Assembly (NCBI GenBank): GCA_038277395.1 | Contig: CM076196.1 | Coordinates: 84,695,786-84,759,785 of the forward strand | Source: Dryocosmus kuriphilus | Taxonomy: Eukaryota > Arthropoda > Insecta > Hymenoptera > Cynipidae | Reading direction: 5' to 3' | Length of the DNA stretch: 64,000 nucleotides | Part shown: one piece after another, positions 54,101 to 62,589 of the stretch | Layout of the letters: each line of letters opens with the position of its first letter | Position numbering within the stretch: the stretch's first letter is position 1 | The notes under the pieces: model-generated | Told to the model about the DNA's origin: nothing | Database searches by the model: none | What the model saw: only the letters and a program-made list of their open reading frames with translations | Made by a program: the position numbers and the translations under genes

Positions 54101-56376
54101 ACAGGAGTAAAAATAAGAAACAGGATAGTAAACTTAAACATAAAGAGTTTACAAAAACGGATAAAAAACCGGAAAACGGTAGCGAATCGGAAGAAGAAAA
54201 AAACAGAAACCATTGGATAAATTTTAAGAATAGGGCAATTCTGTTAAATAATATTCGTGATAGTCCGGGAATAATTGAAGAAAACAATAGTCGTTCTTCG
54301 GAAATTTGTGAGGGTATTGTTGAACTGAACGACAGTCAACAAACCCAACTAAAAAAATTATTGGAGGATAAAATAAAAATTTACCAGGGAAAGGAACACA
54401 GAGCAACACATTTAACAGAACACAGGATAGATGTTCAGGGACATAACCCAATAAAACAACGATATTATAACGTTAGCCCAAAAATAAAGCAGGAAATATT
54501 TAAAGAAGTGGATAAAATGTTAGAACAGGGTATAGTAAGGCACTCCCACTCGGATTGGTCAAATCCGATCGTTATGATTAAAAAACCAAATGGAGAGTAT
54601 AGATTTTGCCTAGATTTTCGCAAGGTTAATAACATAACCAAAAAGGACCTTTATCCCATCCCACTCATGACTGAAATCTTAGACACCCTTAGATCAGCAA
54701 GATTCATTTCAAAAATCGATTTGAAATTGGCATACTTGCAAATCCCCTTAGAGGAAAATTCAAAACCAATCACAGCATTTACAGTACCCGGTAAGGGCAT
54801 GTTTGAGTTTAACAGGATGCCATTTGGGCTGACAAATGCGCCAGCCACATTCCAGAGGCTTATGGATAAAATAATAACTCCAGATCTTAAACCTAATGTG
54901 TTTTTCTATTTAGATGATATAATCGTAGTCACGGAAAATTTTGAGGATCACCTGAAATATTTAAAAATCGTGTTGGATAAATTAAATAATGCTAGATTGA
55001 CGATCAGTCCAGATAAATGTGAGTTCGGATGTTCGGAAATAAGATATTTAGGTTTTAAAGTAAATGAAAAAGGGTTGCAAGTAGATAACGACAAAGTGAA
55101 ACCAATCCTTGACTTTCCGAAACCAAAAAACGTTAAACAAATCCAGCGAATAATAGGAATGACTAGTTGGTATAGAAAGTTTATACCAAACTTTTCGGAA
55201 GTAATCGAACCCCTGAATAGATTGCTGAAAAAGAAACAGGCGTGGGATTGGGGTCCCGAACAAGACGAAGCGTTCCAAAAAATTAAAGATTTATTGACAT
55301 CAGCACCGATTTTAACTTGCCCAAATTTTAAAGAACCCTTTCAGCTTGAAACAGACGCAAGCAATACGGGGTTGGGAGCCGTACTCACCCAAACAATCGG
55401 AGGGAAAAATTATGTGATAGGTTACGCGAGTAGGGCTCTCAACGACGCGGAAACCCGATATTCAGCATCGGAAAAAGAATGCTTAGCCGTAGTTTGGGCT
55501 ATTAGGAAATTTAGACCATACCTAGAAGGCTATAAATTCAAAGTACTCACGGACCATTTGGCACTAAAATGGCTCCATAACCTCAAAAACCCCACTGGAA
55601 GACTAGCCAGATGGGCATTAGAACTCTTAGAATACGATTATGAGATCGTATATCGAAAGGGTAGTTCAAACGTAGTGCCAGACGCCCTATCTAGGTCTAA
55701 AGAAGCAACAAACGAAGTCGCGTTCGCGTTAGCAAGCAGCACACAAAAACCGAAAACGAACTCGAACGACCAGACGGACGAATGGTACTCCGCGAAAATC
55801 AGACAAATTAAAAAACACCCGGAAGAACACGAAAATTGGAGAATTAGAGACTCGAAACTGTATTTTTATAGGGCGGATCCCCTAAAATCCACACTTTTAC
55901 CAGACTCTGACCCATGGAAACTCGTCGTACCAAAAAAGTTACGAGACCAAGTTCTTAAAGAAAACCACGACAGTACACAAGCGGGACATTTGGGCTCCGA
56001 AAAGACACACGCGAGAATTTCCGAGTACTACTTCTGGCCAGGGATGTATTCGGAGATAATCAAATACGTGAAAAACTGTACGGTATGTCAAAGAACGAAA
56101 CCGGGTAACCAAGCGAAAATAGGGTTAATGGGAAAAAGAATAATAGAAGAACCGTGGACCATGGTTGCTGCAGACATCATGGGACCACTACCAACATCGA
56201 AAAAAGGGAGAAACCAGTATATTCTAGTTTTCGTTGATATTTTCACTAAATGGGTGGAAATTATCCCAATCAAGAAGGCAAACGGAACTACAATAGAGTC
56301 AGAATTCCATAAACGTGTCATTTCTCGTTGGGGACACCGCGGATCCTCCACACAGACAACGGGACAGAATTCATAA
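54085..56376 (+). CDS. pol: RT, RNase H and N-terminal integrase of pol
   Basis: Open from 54085, with the first Met-type start at 54361. RT motifs include RFCLDFRKVNNITKKD, MPFGLTNAPATFQRLMD and the catalytic FFYLDDIIVV (YLDD at 54907). RNase H begins at QLETDASNTGLGAVL and includes SEKECLAVVWAIRKF and VLTDHLALKWL. The integrase zinc-binding HHCC domain follows (GHLGSEKTHARI, NCTVCQR near 56077), then the first catalytic Asp in VAADIMGPLP. Near 56330, in a G run, the frame is lost and ends in out-of-frame codons, so this integrase is split. Confidence 0.88.
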   Translation, partial: KGKHLNRSKNKKQDSKLKHKEFTKTDKKPENGSESEEEKNRNHWINFKNRAILLNNIRDSPGIIEENNSRSSEICEGIVELNDSQQTQLKKLLEDKIKIYQGKEHRATHLTEHRIDVQGHNPIKQRYYNVSPKIKQEIFKEVDKMLEQGIVRHSHSDWSNPIVMIKKPNGEYRFCLDFRKVNNITKKDLYPIPLMTEILDTLRSARFISKIDLKLAYLQIPLEENSKPITAFTVPGKGMFEFNRMPFGLTNAPATFQRLMDKIITPDLKPNVFFYLDDIIVVTENFEDHLKYLKIVLDKLNNARLTISPDKCEFGCSEIRYLGFKVNEKGLQVDNDKVKPILDFPKPKNVKQIQRIIGMTSWYRKFIPNFSEVIEPLNRLLKKKQAWDWGPEQDEAFQKIKDLLTSAPILTCPNFKEPFQLETDASNTGLGAVLTQTIGGKNYVIGYASRALNDAETRYSASEKECLAVVWAIRKFRPYLEGYKFKVLTDHLALKWLHNLKNPTGRLARWALELLEYDYEIVYRKGSSNVVPDALSRSKEATNEVAFALASSTQKPKTNSNDQTDEWYSAKIRQIKKHPEEHENWRIRDSKLYFYRADPLKSTLLPDSDPWKLVVPKKLRDQVLKENHDSTQAGHLGSEKTHARISEYYFWPGMYSEIIKYVKNCTVCQRTKPGNQAKIGLMGKRIIEEPWTMVAADIMGPLPTSKKGRNQYILVFVDIFTKWVEIIPIKKANGTTIESEFHKRVISRWGHRGSSTQTTGQNS

Positions 56377-57026
56377 ACAAAACTATCCGCGAATTAACGG
56401 AGAAATTCGGAATCAGACACTCCAAAACACCGAAGTATTACCCCCAAGCGAACCCAACCGAAAGATACAATAGAACAATTAAACAAATAGTCAAAGCGTA
56501 TCTAGAAAACGATCATTCTACATGGGACGAAAGAATAGATGATCTACAATTCGCGATTAATACCAGCAAAAATTCAACGACACAATTCACTCCAGCATTT
56601 TTAAATCTAAGTCGCGAACTAGAACCACTCCAGTCGTTGAAAAAAGAACTGGAATCAAATAACGAAATTGAATTCCAAAGTGTAGATAAATGGACAGATA
56701 GGTTAAGACGTCTACAGGTAATAAAGGAGGAAGTCCAAAAGAATTTGGATCAGGCAAACAATAAACAGGCTAACAGGTATAATTTAAGGAGAAGGGAAAT
56801 AGAATTCAAAAAAGGAGATAGGGTATTGAAAAGGGTGACAAAACTGTCGAATAAAGCAGATAAGAAGGCAGGGAAACTGTTTGACCAATATGAAGGCCCA
56901 TTTATAATTAAGAAAAAGGTATCTCCTACGATTTATGAGTTAAAAAACCTTAAAGGAAAAAACATAGGGGAATACAATATTAACGATTTAAAATTAGAAA
57001 CCGTAGATAATAGTAATAAAGTATAA
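56328..57026 (+). pseudogene. integrase core, C-terminal part, out of frame
   Basis: This frame takes up the integrase directly after the break: GTPRILHTDNGTEFINKTI carries the second catalytic Asp, and YYPQANPTERYNRTIKQIV the third acidic residue (Glu). FAINTSKNSTTQFTPAFLNL is the usual conserved follow-up. The C-terminal part has FKKGDRVLKRV and FDQYEGPFIIKKKV, the GPY/F-type end domain. It is in a different frame from the first half, consistent with a one-base loss in the G run at 56330-56333. Confidence 0.85.
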
Positions 57027-57041
57027 ATAATAGATTTAGAA

Positions 57042-57056
57042 TTTTTTTTTTAACAG
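57042..57056 (+). promoter_or_regulatory. candidate 3' splice site before accessory ORF A
   Basis: A T-run of about ten followed by TAACAG lies 16 nt upstream of the ORF A start. This resembles a strong acceptor and sits where env-like ORFs of retroelements are reached by splicing. Confidence 0.45.
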
Positions 57057-57071
57057 GTATATATATAAAAA

Positions 57072-57431
57072 ATGGAGGATAACTGGGAAACAAAATTAGA
57101 AGAGGCAATCTCAGTTCTGGAAAGCAGGGTTGGAGAAATCCAAGACGGACTCCAATGCCGATTTTGTAAAAAATTAATACCTAGAATTATTTACGTTATA
57201 CACGATTCATTCTGTAATGACAGACCATACAGGTTAAAGAATAACTTCACGACTCCAGACCCTGAAAGACAGACTTATATACAGGGAGAGTGGGAACTCA
57301 TTAATAAAAAGATAAGGAAACTCTTGAACATGGAAATACTGGAAAAAGGTAACGCAAGGGATAGGGAGGAGGAATATGAATTAGAAATAATAATAGACCA
57401 GGAAACCATAACGGGTTTAGAACAAGAATAA
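57072..57431 (+). CDS. accessory ORF A, C2HC (UBZ4-like) zinc-finger protein
   Basis: The ATG-started 119-residue ORF lies in the env position, 46 nt after pol. Its finger, CRFCKKLIPRIIYVIHDSFC (residues about 29-48), has the spacing C-x2-C-x11-H-x3-C. That equals the UBZ4 finger of Rad18-type ubiquitin-binding proteins. An acidic helix-like N-terminus precedes it (EDNWETKLEEAISVLESRVG), and the C-terminus is rich in Glu and Lys. No signal peptide or membrane segment is present, so it is not an envelope. Function is unknown; ubiquitin binding is inference from spacing only. It is intact. Confidence 0.6.
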   Translation: MEDNWETKLEEAISVLESRVGEIQDGLQCRFCKKLIPRIIYVIHDSFCNDRPYRLKNNFTTPDPERQTYIQGEWELINKKIRKLLNMEILEKGNARDREEEYELEIIIDQETITGLEQE

Positions 57432-57514
57432 AATAGTATAACCAGGTAAGGTAAAATTTAAGTTTTTTTTTCTCTTTCCCTTTTTTATTATGGAATGGCA
57501 AAAGGGCGGGGGAG

Positions 57515-58291
57515 ATGCGATATGCAAATCGGACAGACTCCAAAACTAAAGACTCCAGGACGAAAAACAGTTTGCTTAAATTCCAGGTTAACAGGATGAG
57601 GTGCCACTTTTGCCAAACTGAGCTGTTGGGGGAAACCCTGACAGCTCACGCCAGCAGGTGCCGGGCGCTGAAGTGGCTCAAGTTGAGAAGGTCGGGCGTG
57701 GCGGAGGGAGACATCCCGTATCATCCCCACCGCCACGTCCGACAAATGCTGGGAGCACCACCAGCACCGCCAACACCACGAGCACCGCCAACACCACCAG
57801 CACCGCCAACACCACCAGCACCGCCAACACCGCCAGCACCGCCAACACCACCAGCACCGCCAACACCGCCAACACCGCCCACATCATCACCAACAGAGCC
57901 CCCACCACCAGAGGCGGAGGAGGAATGGGAAGAGTCAGCGGGGGAGGAATCGGAGGAGGAGGAATTGGAGGGGACGGCAGAGGAGAGAATAGAAAAAATA
58001 AAGGGGCTGAAGGAAGAACTGCTCAAGCTCTCCCTTGAATTCGAAGAGAGGAACCGACGACACTCCCTCGAGGTCGAGAGAGAGTTCAAGGCAAGAGTGA
58101 AGCAGATTAAGGAGGAGGCGGAGAGGAAGCAGGAGGAGGAAAAAGAAAGGATCGAGTGGGAAAGGGAAGAAAGTCGCAGAAAGGTATTAGAAAAGAGGAA
58201 AAAGGAAGAAGAAGAGGAGAAGGAAAAAAGGAAGGAGGAGGCAGAAAAGGGCAGAAGAAGAGTGGAAAAAGGCAAGAGTGAAGCAGATTAA
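57515..58291 (+). CDS. accessory ORF B, C2HC finger plus Pro-rich repeat and coiled coil
   Basis: Starting at an ATG, this 258-residue ORF has CHFCQTELLGETLTAHASRC at residues about 30-49, with exactly the same C-x2-C-x11-H-x3-C spacing as ORF A. It then has a run of APPTPP hexapeptides (residues about 80-120), an acidic block (EEEWEESAGEESEEEELEG) and a long Glu/Lys/Arg coiled coil (residues about 145-255). An internal tandem duplication near 58091 and 58271 shifts the frame at the 3' end; the next frame (58278-58505) continues the coiled coil and adds CRFIFKFRGGGG. The original protein was probably longer. It has no membrane segment. Confidence 0.6.
   Translation: MRYANRTDSKTKDSRTKNSLLKFQVNRMRCHFCQTELLGETLTAHASRCRALKWLKLRRSGVAEGDIPYHPHRHVRQMLGAPPAPPTPRAPPTPPAPPTPPAPPTPPAPPTPPAPPTPPTPPTSSPTEPPPPEAEEEWEESAGEESEEEELEGTAEERIEKIKGLKEELLKLSLEFEERNRRHSLEVEREFKARVKQIKEEAERKQEEEKERIEWEREESRRKVLEKRKKEEEEEKEKRKEEAEKGRRRVEKGKSEAD
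57748..57890 (+). repeat. 18-bp minisatellite coding APPTPP
   Basis: CCACCAGCACCGCCAACA-type units are repeated about seven times with slight variation inside ORF B. All three frames are open, which generates spurious ORFs on both strands. Confidence 0.85.
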
Positions 58292-58481
58292 GGAGGAGGC
58301 GGAGAGGAAGGAGGAGGCAGAAAGGGCAGAAGAAGAGTGGAAAAAGGCAAGAGAGGAAGCAAACAAGGAATGGGAGGAGTATAGGAGAGAGCTGAGAAGG
58401 AAGAGGAGGACATGTCGGTTTATTTTTAAATTCAGGGGGGGGGGAGGCTCGGGAATACGGGGGATAAACCCGAACCCCATT

Positions 58482-58500
58482 AGAGGGGGGGGGGGGGGGG
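58482..58500 (+). other. polypurine tract
   Basis: AGAG followed by a run of G ends exactly at the 3' LTR. This is the expected site of plus-strand DNA priming. Confidence 0.8.
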
Positions 58501-58890
58501 TGTAATCTAAATGTTACATGGCTGCCCGAGCGACGGGACCCTGCGCCGAACCCGCCCGGGAATCCACGAGGGATCCCGTGCGTGTGGCTGGCGGCGGCTC
58601 GCGTCGCTCGGGAAGTCACGAGCGAGTTGTCACCGATCAGCGTTCAGTCTCAGTTTGGCTCTGTGGCGAGTAGTCAGTTCTGTTTTCTCTTGTTGGCCTC
58701 TGGCCGGTTGCCTCTAGGACCGCGTGCGCTCACGAAGTGGAGAACTGTATTTTCGACGTTGTAACTGTTGGGGACTTGAAAGTGAGTAATACAGATTATC
58801 TTTTGTATCTGGTTGGCATTTTTATTGTGTTCTTCCCCACTTCTCGGCGTCCTAATCCTCTTTCCTCTCCCCGGTTTACCTCATGCTCTA
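58501..58890 (+). repeat. 3' LTR
   Basis: Matches 49356-49745 with about three substitutions (position 7 A/C, GTGTAGC/GTGTGGC, CTCACGC/CTCATGC). It ends TGCTCTA and is followed by AAATTCATATCATG, which continues the interrupted A' segment. Confidence 0.9.
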
Positions 58891-59022
58891 AAATTCATAT
58901 CATGTCACTATATTATTAGGTACTGTAAAAGTGAATTATTACAAGAAAATCTAAATTACCGTTGTTACACGAAGGAAGAAACAAAATGTAATAAGTTATG
59001 ACATTTGACAAAAAGGTAACCA

Positions 59023-59026
<4 letters not shown>

Positions 59027-59068
<42 letters not shown>

Positions 59069-59720
59069 CATATATACATACATAAAATAATAAATATAAA
59101 TATAATATAAAATAATAAAATATATATAATTACTTTTTACGTACGTTCAGTTTTTCATTGTGGATCATGCAACTTCTGTACTTTCAATTATATGCTGTCT
59201 TTCAAGGGAAATAAGACGACATGCATTTTACCGATAAGAACATGTATTATTAAAAAATTGTCTAGATACATAAATATTTCTGTTATAAATCTATCTGGAA
59301 ATATTTATATATCAATAGTTTTTAAAAAAATTTAAGAGGTGTGAATAACTTTTCGACAGAGTACATATATATATGTATATATATATATATACATATGCAT
59401 GTATGTATATATTAGTGTAAATTATCGCTATTATAAACACCTGAAAAACATAACCTCAAAATCCACTCATACAAGAAATTCAAATCGCGCGAAAGGCGAA
59501 ACCTCTAATCTCTTATTTCTACAATTTCTTATTTTCTTTCTCGGCGAGATCGGAGATATAAATAGAAACCGCCGAAGGTTCCCGACTGGCAATCGTGCGC
59601 CTTCGTGTTTTCATATTCAGAAGAGGAGAAGTTACCACCACTCTTTTTACACGGGCATAGAGCTTTCTTTGTGTGCGAGGGCATCTCATTTCAAATATGG
59701 GATCACTGGAAGGGTAGTGT
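59027..59720. repeat. right palindrome arm
   Basis: Inverted counterpart of 47090-47770, including GTTCAGTTTTTCATTGTGG, GGAAATAAGACGACATGC and TTTTCGACAGAGT. ORFs 59399-59871 are shadows of the same repeat seen at 47007-47468. A G run interrupts it at about 59729-59741. Confidence 0.75.
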
Positions 59721-59823
59721 GCAGGAGGGGGGGGGGGGGCAGAGGCAAGGCAGTGTTTGCCAATTTTGGGACTCGAAATTTCCCGTGGGTCACTATGACC
59801 CAATAGACACGCGAAGGATTTAC

Positions 59824-60105
59824 CTCATTTACAAAGTTTTAAAAATCAGAAGAAAATATTTTGCACTTTGATATTAATTATTTTTACATTCTTGAGGGCA
59901 TACCTTTTACTTCTTTTCAGTTTTAATTGCAAAAAATGGAATTAAAGGAATTAAAGGAACAAATCTGTTGAAAAAGTAAGATTAAACCTCAATATCAACA
60001 GCTCCGCCATTTTTTAAACGTAACTTACGGGGTTTTCTATGGTTTTCGACATATATTATGGTAAAAAAAAAACGTATATTAAACATAAAAAATCTCAAAT
60101 GGCGC
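59824..60105. other. intergenic
   Basis: AT-rich sequence between two elements; nothing recognised. Confidence 0.4.
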
Positions 60106-60109
60106 ATCA

Positions 60110-60157
60110 TTAGGGGGTCATTCAGTAATTACGTAAGGACGATTTTGACCATTTTCG

Positions 60158-60208
<51 letters not shown>

Positions 60209-60615
60209 ACGTAAGATTTCACCTAAAGCTCCCCAAAAAGTGTTGCATAGTTAAATATCGTTGGAAAAGGTTCAATTACACTAAAACACGTTATTATTTG
60301 ACATAAATAAAAGATTTTTATTTTTTGAAAAATAATTCATAGTATTTGGAAAATGCGTATTTAATGCGTTTATTTAACAGGAATAGCATGGGAACTATTA
60401 AACGCGAGATTTTTAAAATCGTTAAATGGGTAGTTTGAGTAAAGTTATATGCTATTGTGATCTTTTGAATTGGAAAAAATTAACGTAGTAAAATATTACG
60501 TAAGAATGGTTTTGACCCCCCCCCCCCCCCCCCACGTGGTAAGGTCTAGAAGAAATTTGTGACCCCCCCCCCCCCCCTTTCGGGGCCCTTAAGTAATTAA
60601 TGAATGGACCCTTAC
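60110..60615. mobile_element. ~500-bp MITE with poly-C tracts
   Basis: The left end AGGGGGTCATTCAGTAATTACGTAAGG and the right end CCTTAAGTAATTAATGAATGGACCCTT are inverted copies. Near each end a GAC(C)n tract is followed by ACGT-type sequence: poly-C at 60158-60208, 60516-60534 and 60563-60578. The ORF at 60058-60306 with a run of Pro is an artefact of poly-C. Confidence 0.65.
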
Positions 60616-61329
60616 CCTTCTCTTATGAATAGCCTCAGACAATTGCTTGCTTGCACCGTAGAAAAAAGATTCCCTCTACGCCTGCACCGCAAAGTGGGAC
60701 AGGAATTCATCAAATTTGGCCAAAACTCAAGGTCAAAATTTGCCTAAAACGAAATTCTTATTGTTTTTCAAATATGATACCGTAGATAGAAACAACATTT
60801 CAAGAGCTCTCATTTACAAATAATGTCTCTAGAGTATAACCAAATCGTAAAATGGCTTACAATCTACGTCATCAAATGTTTGCAAAAGCAATGATTAATT
60901 TCTTCAATTTGGTACGAATTTCATTAAAGTTTTTACAATTCATTAAAAACGTTTTTAAAGTACCTGCAGGTACTAAATAGCTTGTAATATTTGACTAATT
61001 ACGAATGGAAGAAGAGTTTACATGCACATTTTTCAAGTTTTCAATACTGGATATTTTTCAGTTTGAAAATACTACGAAGTACCACGTCTTTTTGAAGTTT
61101 TCATGGAATCATTCTTCTCGCTAATTATTGAAGTTGCAAATGTGCTGCTACTGGCTGCTACTTTTGGTTTTTAATGAAGTTATGCACATATTTTGGAGCT
61201 AATATCTATTTTGTGTTTTTTACGTGATAGCATATTGCTATAGATGAATTGTTCAAAAAATTCTCGCCTTCTCCCTGAATTTCATTTCACATCTATTTTG
61301 CTTTTATCCCAGTCATTATTTTTTCTAGA
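60616..61329. other. intergenic
   Basis: No element or gene was recognised. A T-rich tract with CCCAGTCATTATTTTTTCTAG ends just before the ATG at 61330 and looks like a 3' splice site. Confidence 0.4.
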
Positions 61330-61530
61330 ATGATATTTCTCAGAGCGATAATAGTTTTGTTAATTGGAGTTTTATGTCAATGTAAAAATGCCCAGTTTTA
61401 CGAAACGCGAAATTCTGAACGTTTTTTTTAATCCACCTGAACCTGAAGCTGAGCAGGATGATATTGACGTGGCCGTTGCTTATAATTTACAAAAACAGAA
61501 ATTCCAACTAGGAGAAAGCCAAGTCCCAGG
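61330..61530 (+). pseudogene. signal-peptide ORF broken in a T run
   Basis: From ATG 61330, immediately after a TTTTTTCTAG acceptor, the frame encodes a good secretory signal peptide (MIFLRAIIVLLIGVLCQC) and then KNAQFYETRNSER before stopping at TAA within a run of eight T. A neighbouring frame continues with NPPEPEAEQDDIDVAVAYNL and the downstream ..KQKFQLGESQ, which looks like real protein. A one-base length change in the T run would explain the split; assembly error and pseudogene decay are both possible. I do not recognise the family and assign no function. Confidence 0.35.
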
Positions 61531-61689
61531 TTTAATAATGTTCAGTTTAGTTCCCTCAGTTTCAGTTCACATTAGTTCGATTTAGTTTAAATTCTTTTTA
61601 TTTCTTTCCTTATAAGAGTGTAATTGTGAAAGGCGAGGGGACTCACATCAAAAGACACGCCGAAAAAGAATTTGATTTAAAACAAATAA

Positions 61690-62160
61690 TTTACGCAAAC
61701 TTCGATCGCCATATTAGATCCGCTATTTTTAATTTCGTGGTTTGGTGATGGATTTGGAATTAGCGACCAAAAAACAAATATAAAATGAGTCTTATGAAAA
61801 ATAAATCATTCTTTTAAATTTTGGCCGACTTATTGGATCCGCCATTTTGAACTTTGAAGTTTTGATGATGGATTTGGAATCAGAGGCCCAAAAAAGAAGT
61901 ATAAAATGAGTCATATGAAAAATAAATAATTGTTTTAAATTTTGGTAGCCATATTGGATCCGCCATTTTGAATTTTGAAGTTTTGATGATGTATTTGGAA
62001 TCAAAGACCCAAAAAACAAATATAAAATGAGTTTTATGAAAAAACAAATAATTTTTAAAAATTTTTATCGCTATATTGGATCCGCCATTTTGAATTTTGA
62101 TGACGTATTTGAAATCAGAGACCCAAAAAACCAATATAAAATGAGTTTTATGTCTCTTGG
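61690..62160. repeat. tandem repeat, ~120-bp unit, four copies
   Basis: Units repeat ATTGGATCCGCCATTTTGAA, TTTTGATGATG.ATTTGGAAT, GACCCAAAAAACAAATATAA and AATGAGTTTTATG at offsets of about 120, 121 and 115 bp. Minus-strand ORFs across it are repeat shadows. Confidence 0.85.
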
Positions 62161-62164
62161 CTGG

Positions 62165-62560
62165 TTTCTTTAATTTTAGCCAATTTTGATAATGCTCCCA
62201 TCCCACTGTGCACCGGTCAGGGGCAGCCAGACAGAGGTATAAATCTATATAAATGCACCTTAAGTGACCGCGCGGGCCTGGGAATGCAACAAAATTATTA
62301 GCTACCTTAGCTACTTTCTCTCTCGTTCGACCATTAGTGGTTCGCACACGAAAGGGAGAGAGCAAATGCGCACTGCGCATGCGCGACTATTTTGGTTGGT
62401 TTTTTTATGTGTTGAACTACTTGAACCAAAATTCCAAGCAGTTTTTGTATAATATTTTTGATAGGCTGCGACTATTTTGCCCGACAAACCTGCGGCGAGA
62501 AAGTGCAACGTGATTGGGCGAGCAGGAGTTTTTTTAAAAAGGGTGAGGTGGGGGTAGGTG
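62165..62560. promoter_or_regulatory. promoter-like GC-richer region
   Basis: Contains CTATATAAATGCACC (TATA-like, about 62246), TGCGCATGCGCGAC (NRF-1-like, about 62374), CGTTCGACCATTAGTGGTTCG and an inverted CCAAT (GATTGGGCG, about 62511). The density of promoter-type motifs suggests a promoter, but no gene body was identified on either side. Confidence 0.3.
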
Positions 62561-62589
62561 GTGGTCAGCGTGGTGCCAGCTTTGTCAAG

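Larger units (their letters stand above)
49356..58890 (+). mobile_element. Ty3/gypsy-like LTR retrotransposon with two extra 3' ORFs
   Basis: Two 390-bp LTRs flank a primer-binding site, a long leader, gag, protease, RT-RNase H, integrase, two accessory ORFs and a G-rich polypurine tract. The domain order RT, RNase H, integrase is that of Ty3/gypsy elements. The target is known because intact copies of the A' segment nearby read TTTAAATTCAT where the insertion lies; AAATTC (4-6 bp, boundary ambiguous) flanks both ends. The LTRs differ at about three positions, so the insertion is recent. Pol nevertheless has frame breaks. Confidence 0.88.
46674..59817. mobile_element. palindromic piggyBac-derived composite, interrupted by an LTR retrotransposon
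   Basis: The outer termini are CCTTCGCGTGTCTATT at 46674 and its inverse, ending CGCGAAGG at 59817. Each side adds GGGTCATAGTG(A/G)CCC just inside. ATTTAC flanks both ends (46668-46673 and 59818-59823). Long arms (47090-48110 and 58893-59720) are inverted copies, including the CACGAAGGCGCACGATTGCCAG and CGGCGAGATCGGAGATATAA blocks. Without the nested 9.5-kb LTR element this would be about 3.6 kb. The piggyBac affinity comes from the transposase remnant; the flanking repeat is not the TTAA expected of that superfamily. Confidence 0.6.

Noticed and set aside
51140..54287. Minus-strand ORFs opposite gag and protease
   Set aside because: They are antisense shadows of A-rich coding sequence; rich in Phe, Ser and Leu with no motif.
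57658..58038. 126-codon Thr/Ser/Asn-rich ORF overlapping ORF B
   Set aside because: It is the alternative frame of the 18-bp minisatellite; its composition is explained by the repeat, as are the Val/Leu-rich and Gly-rich minus-strand frames.
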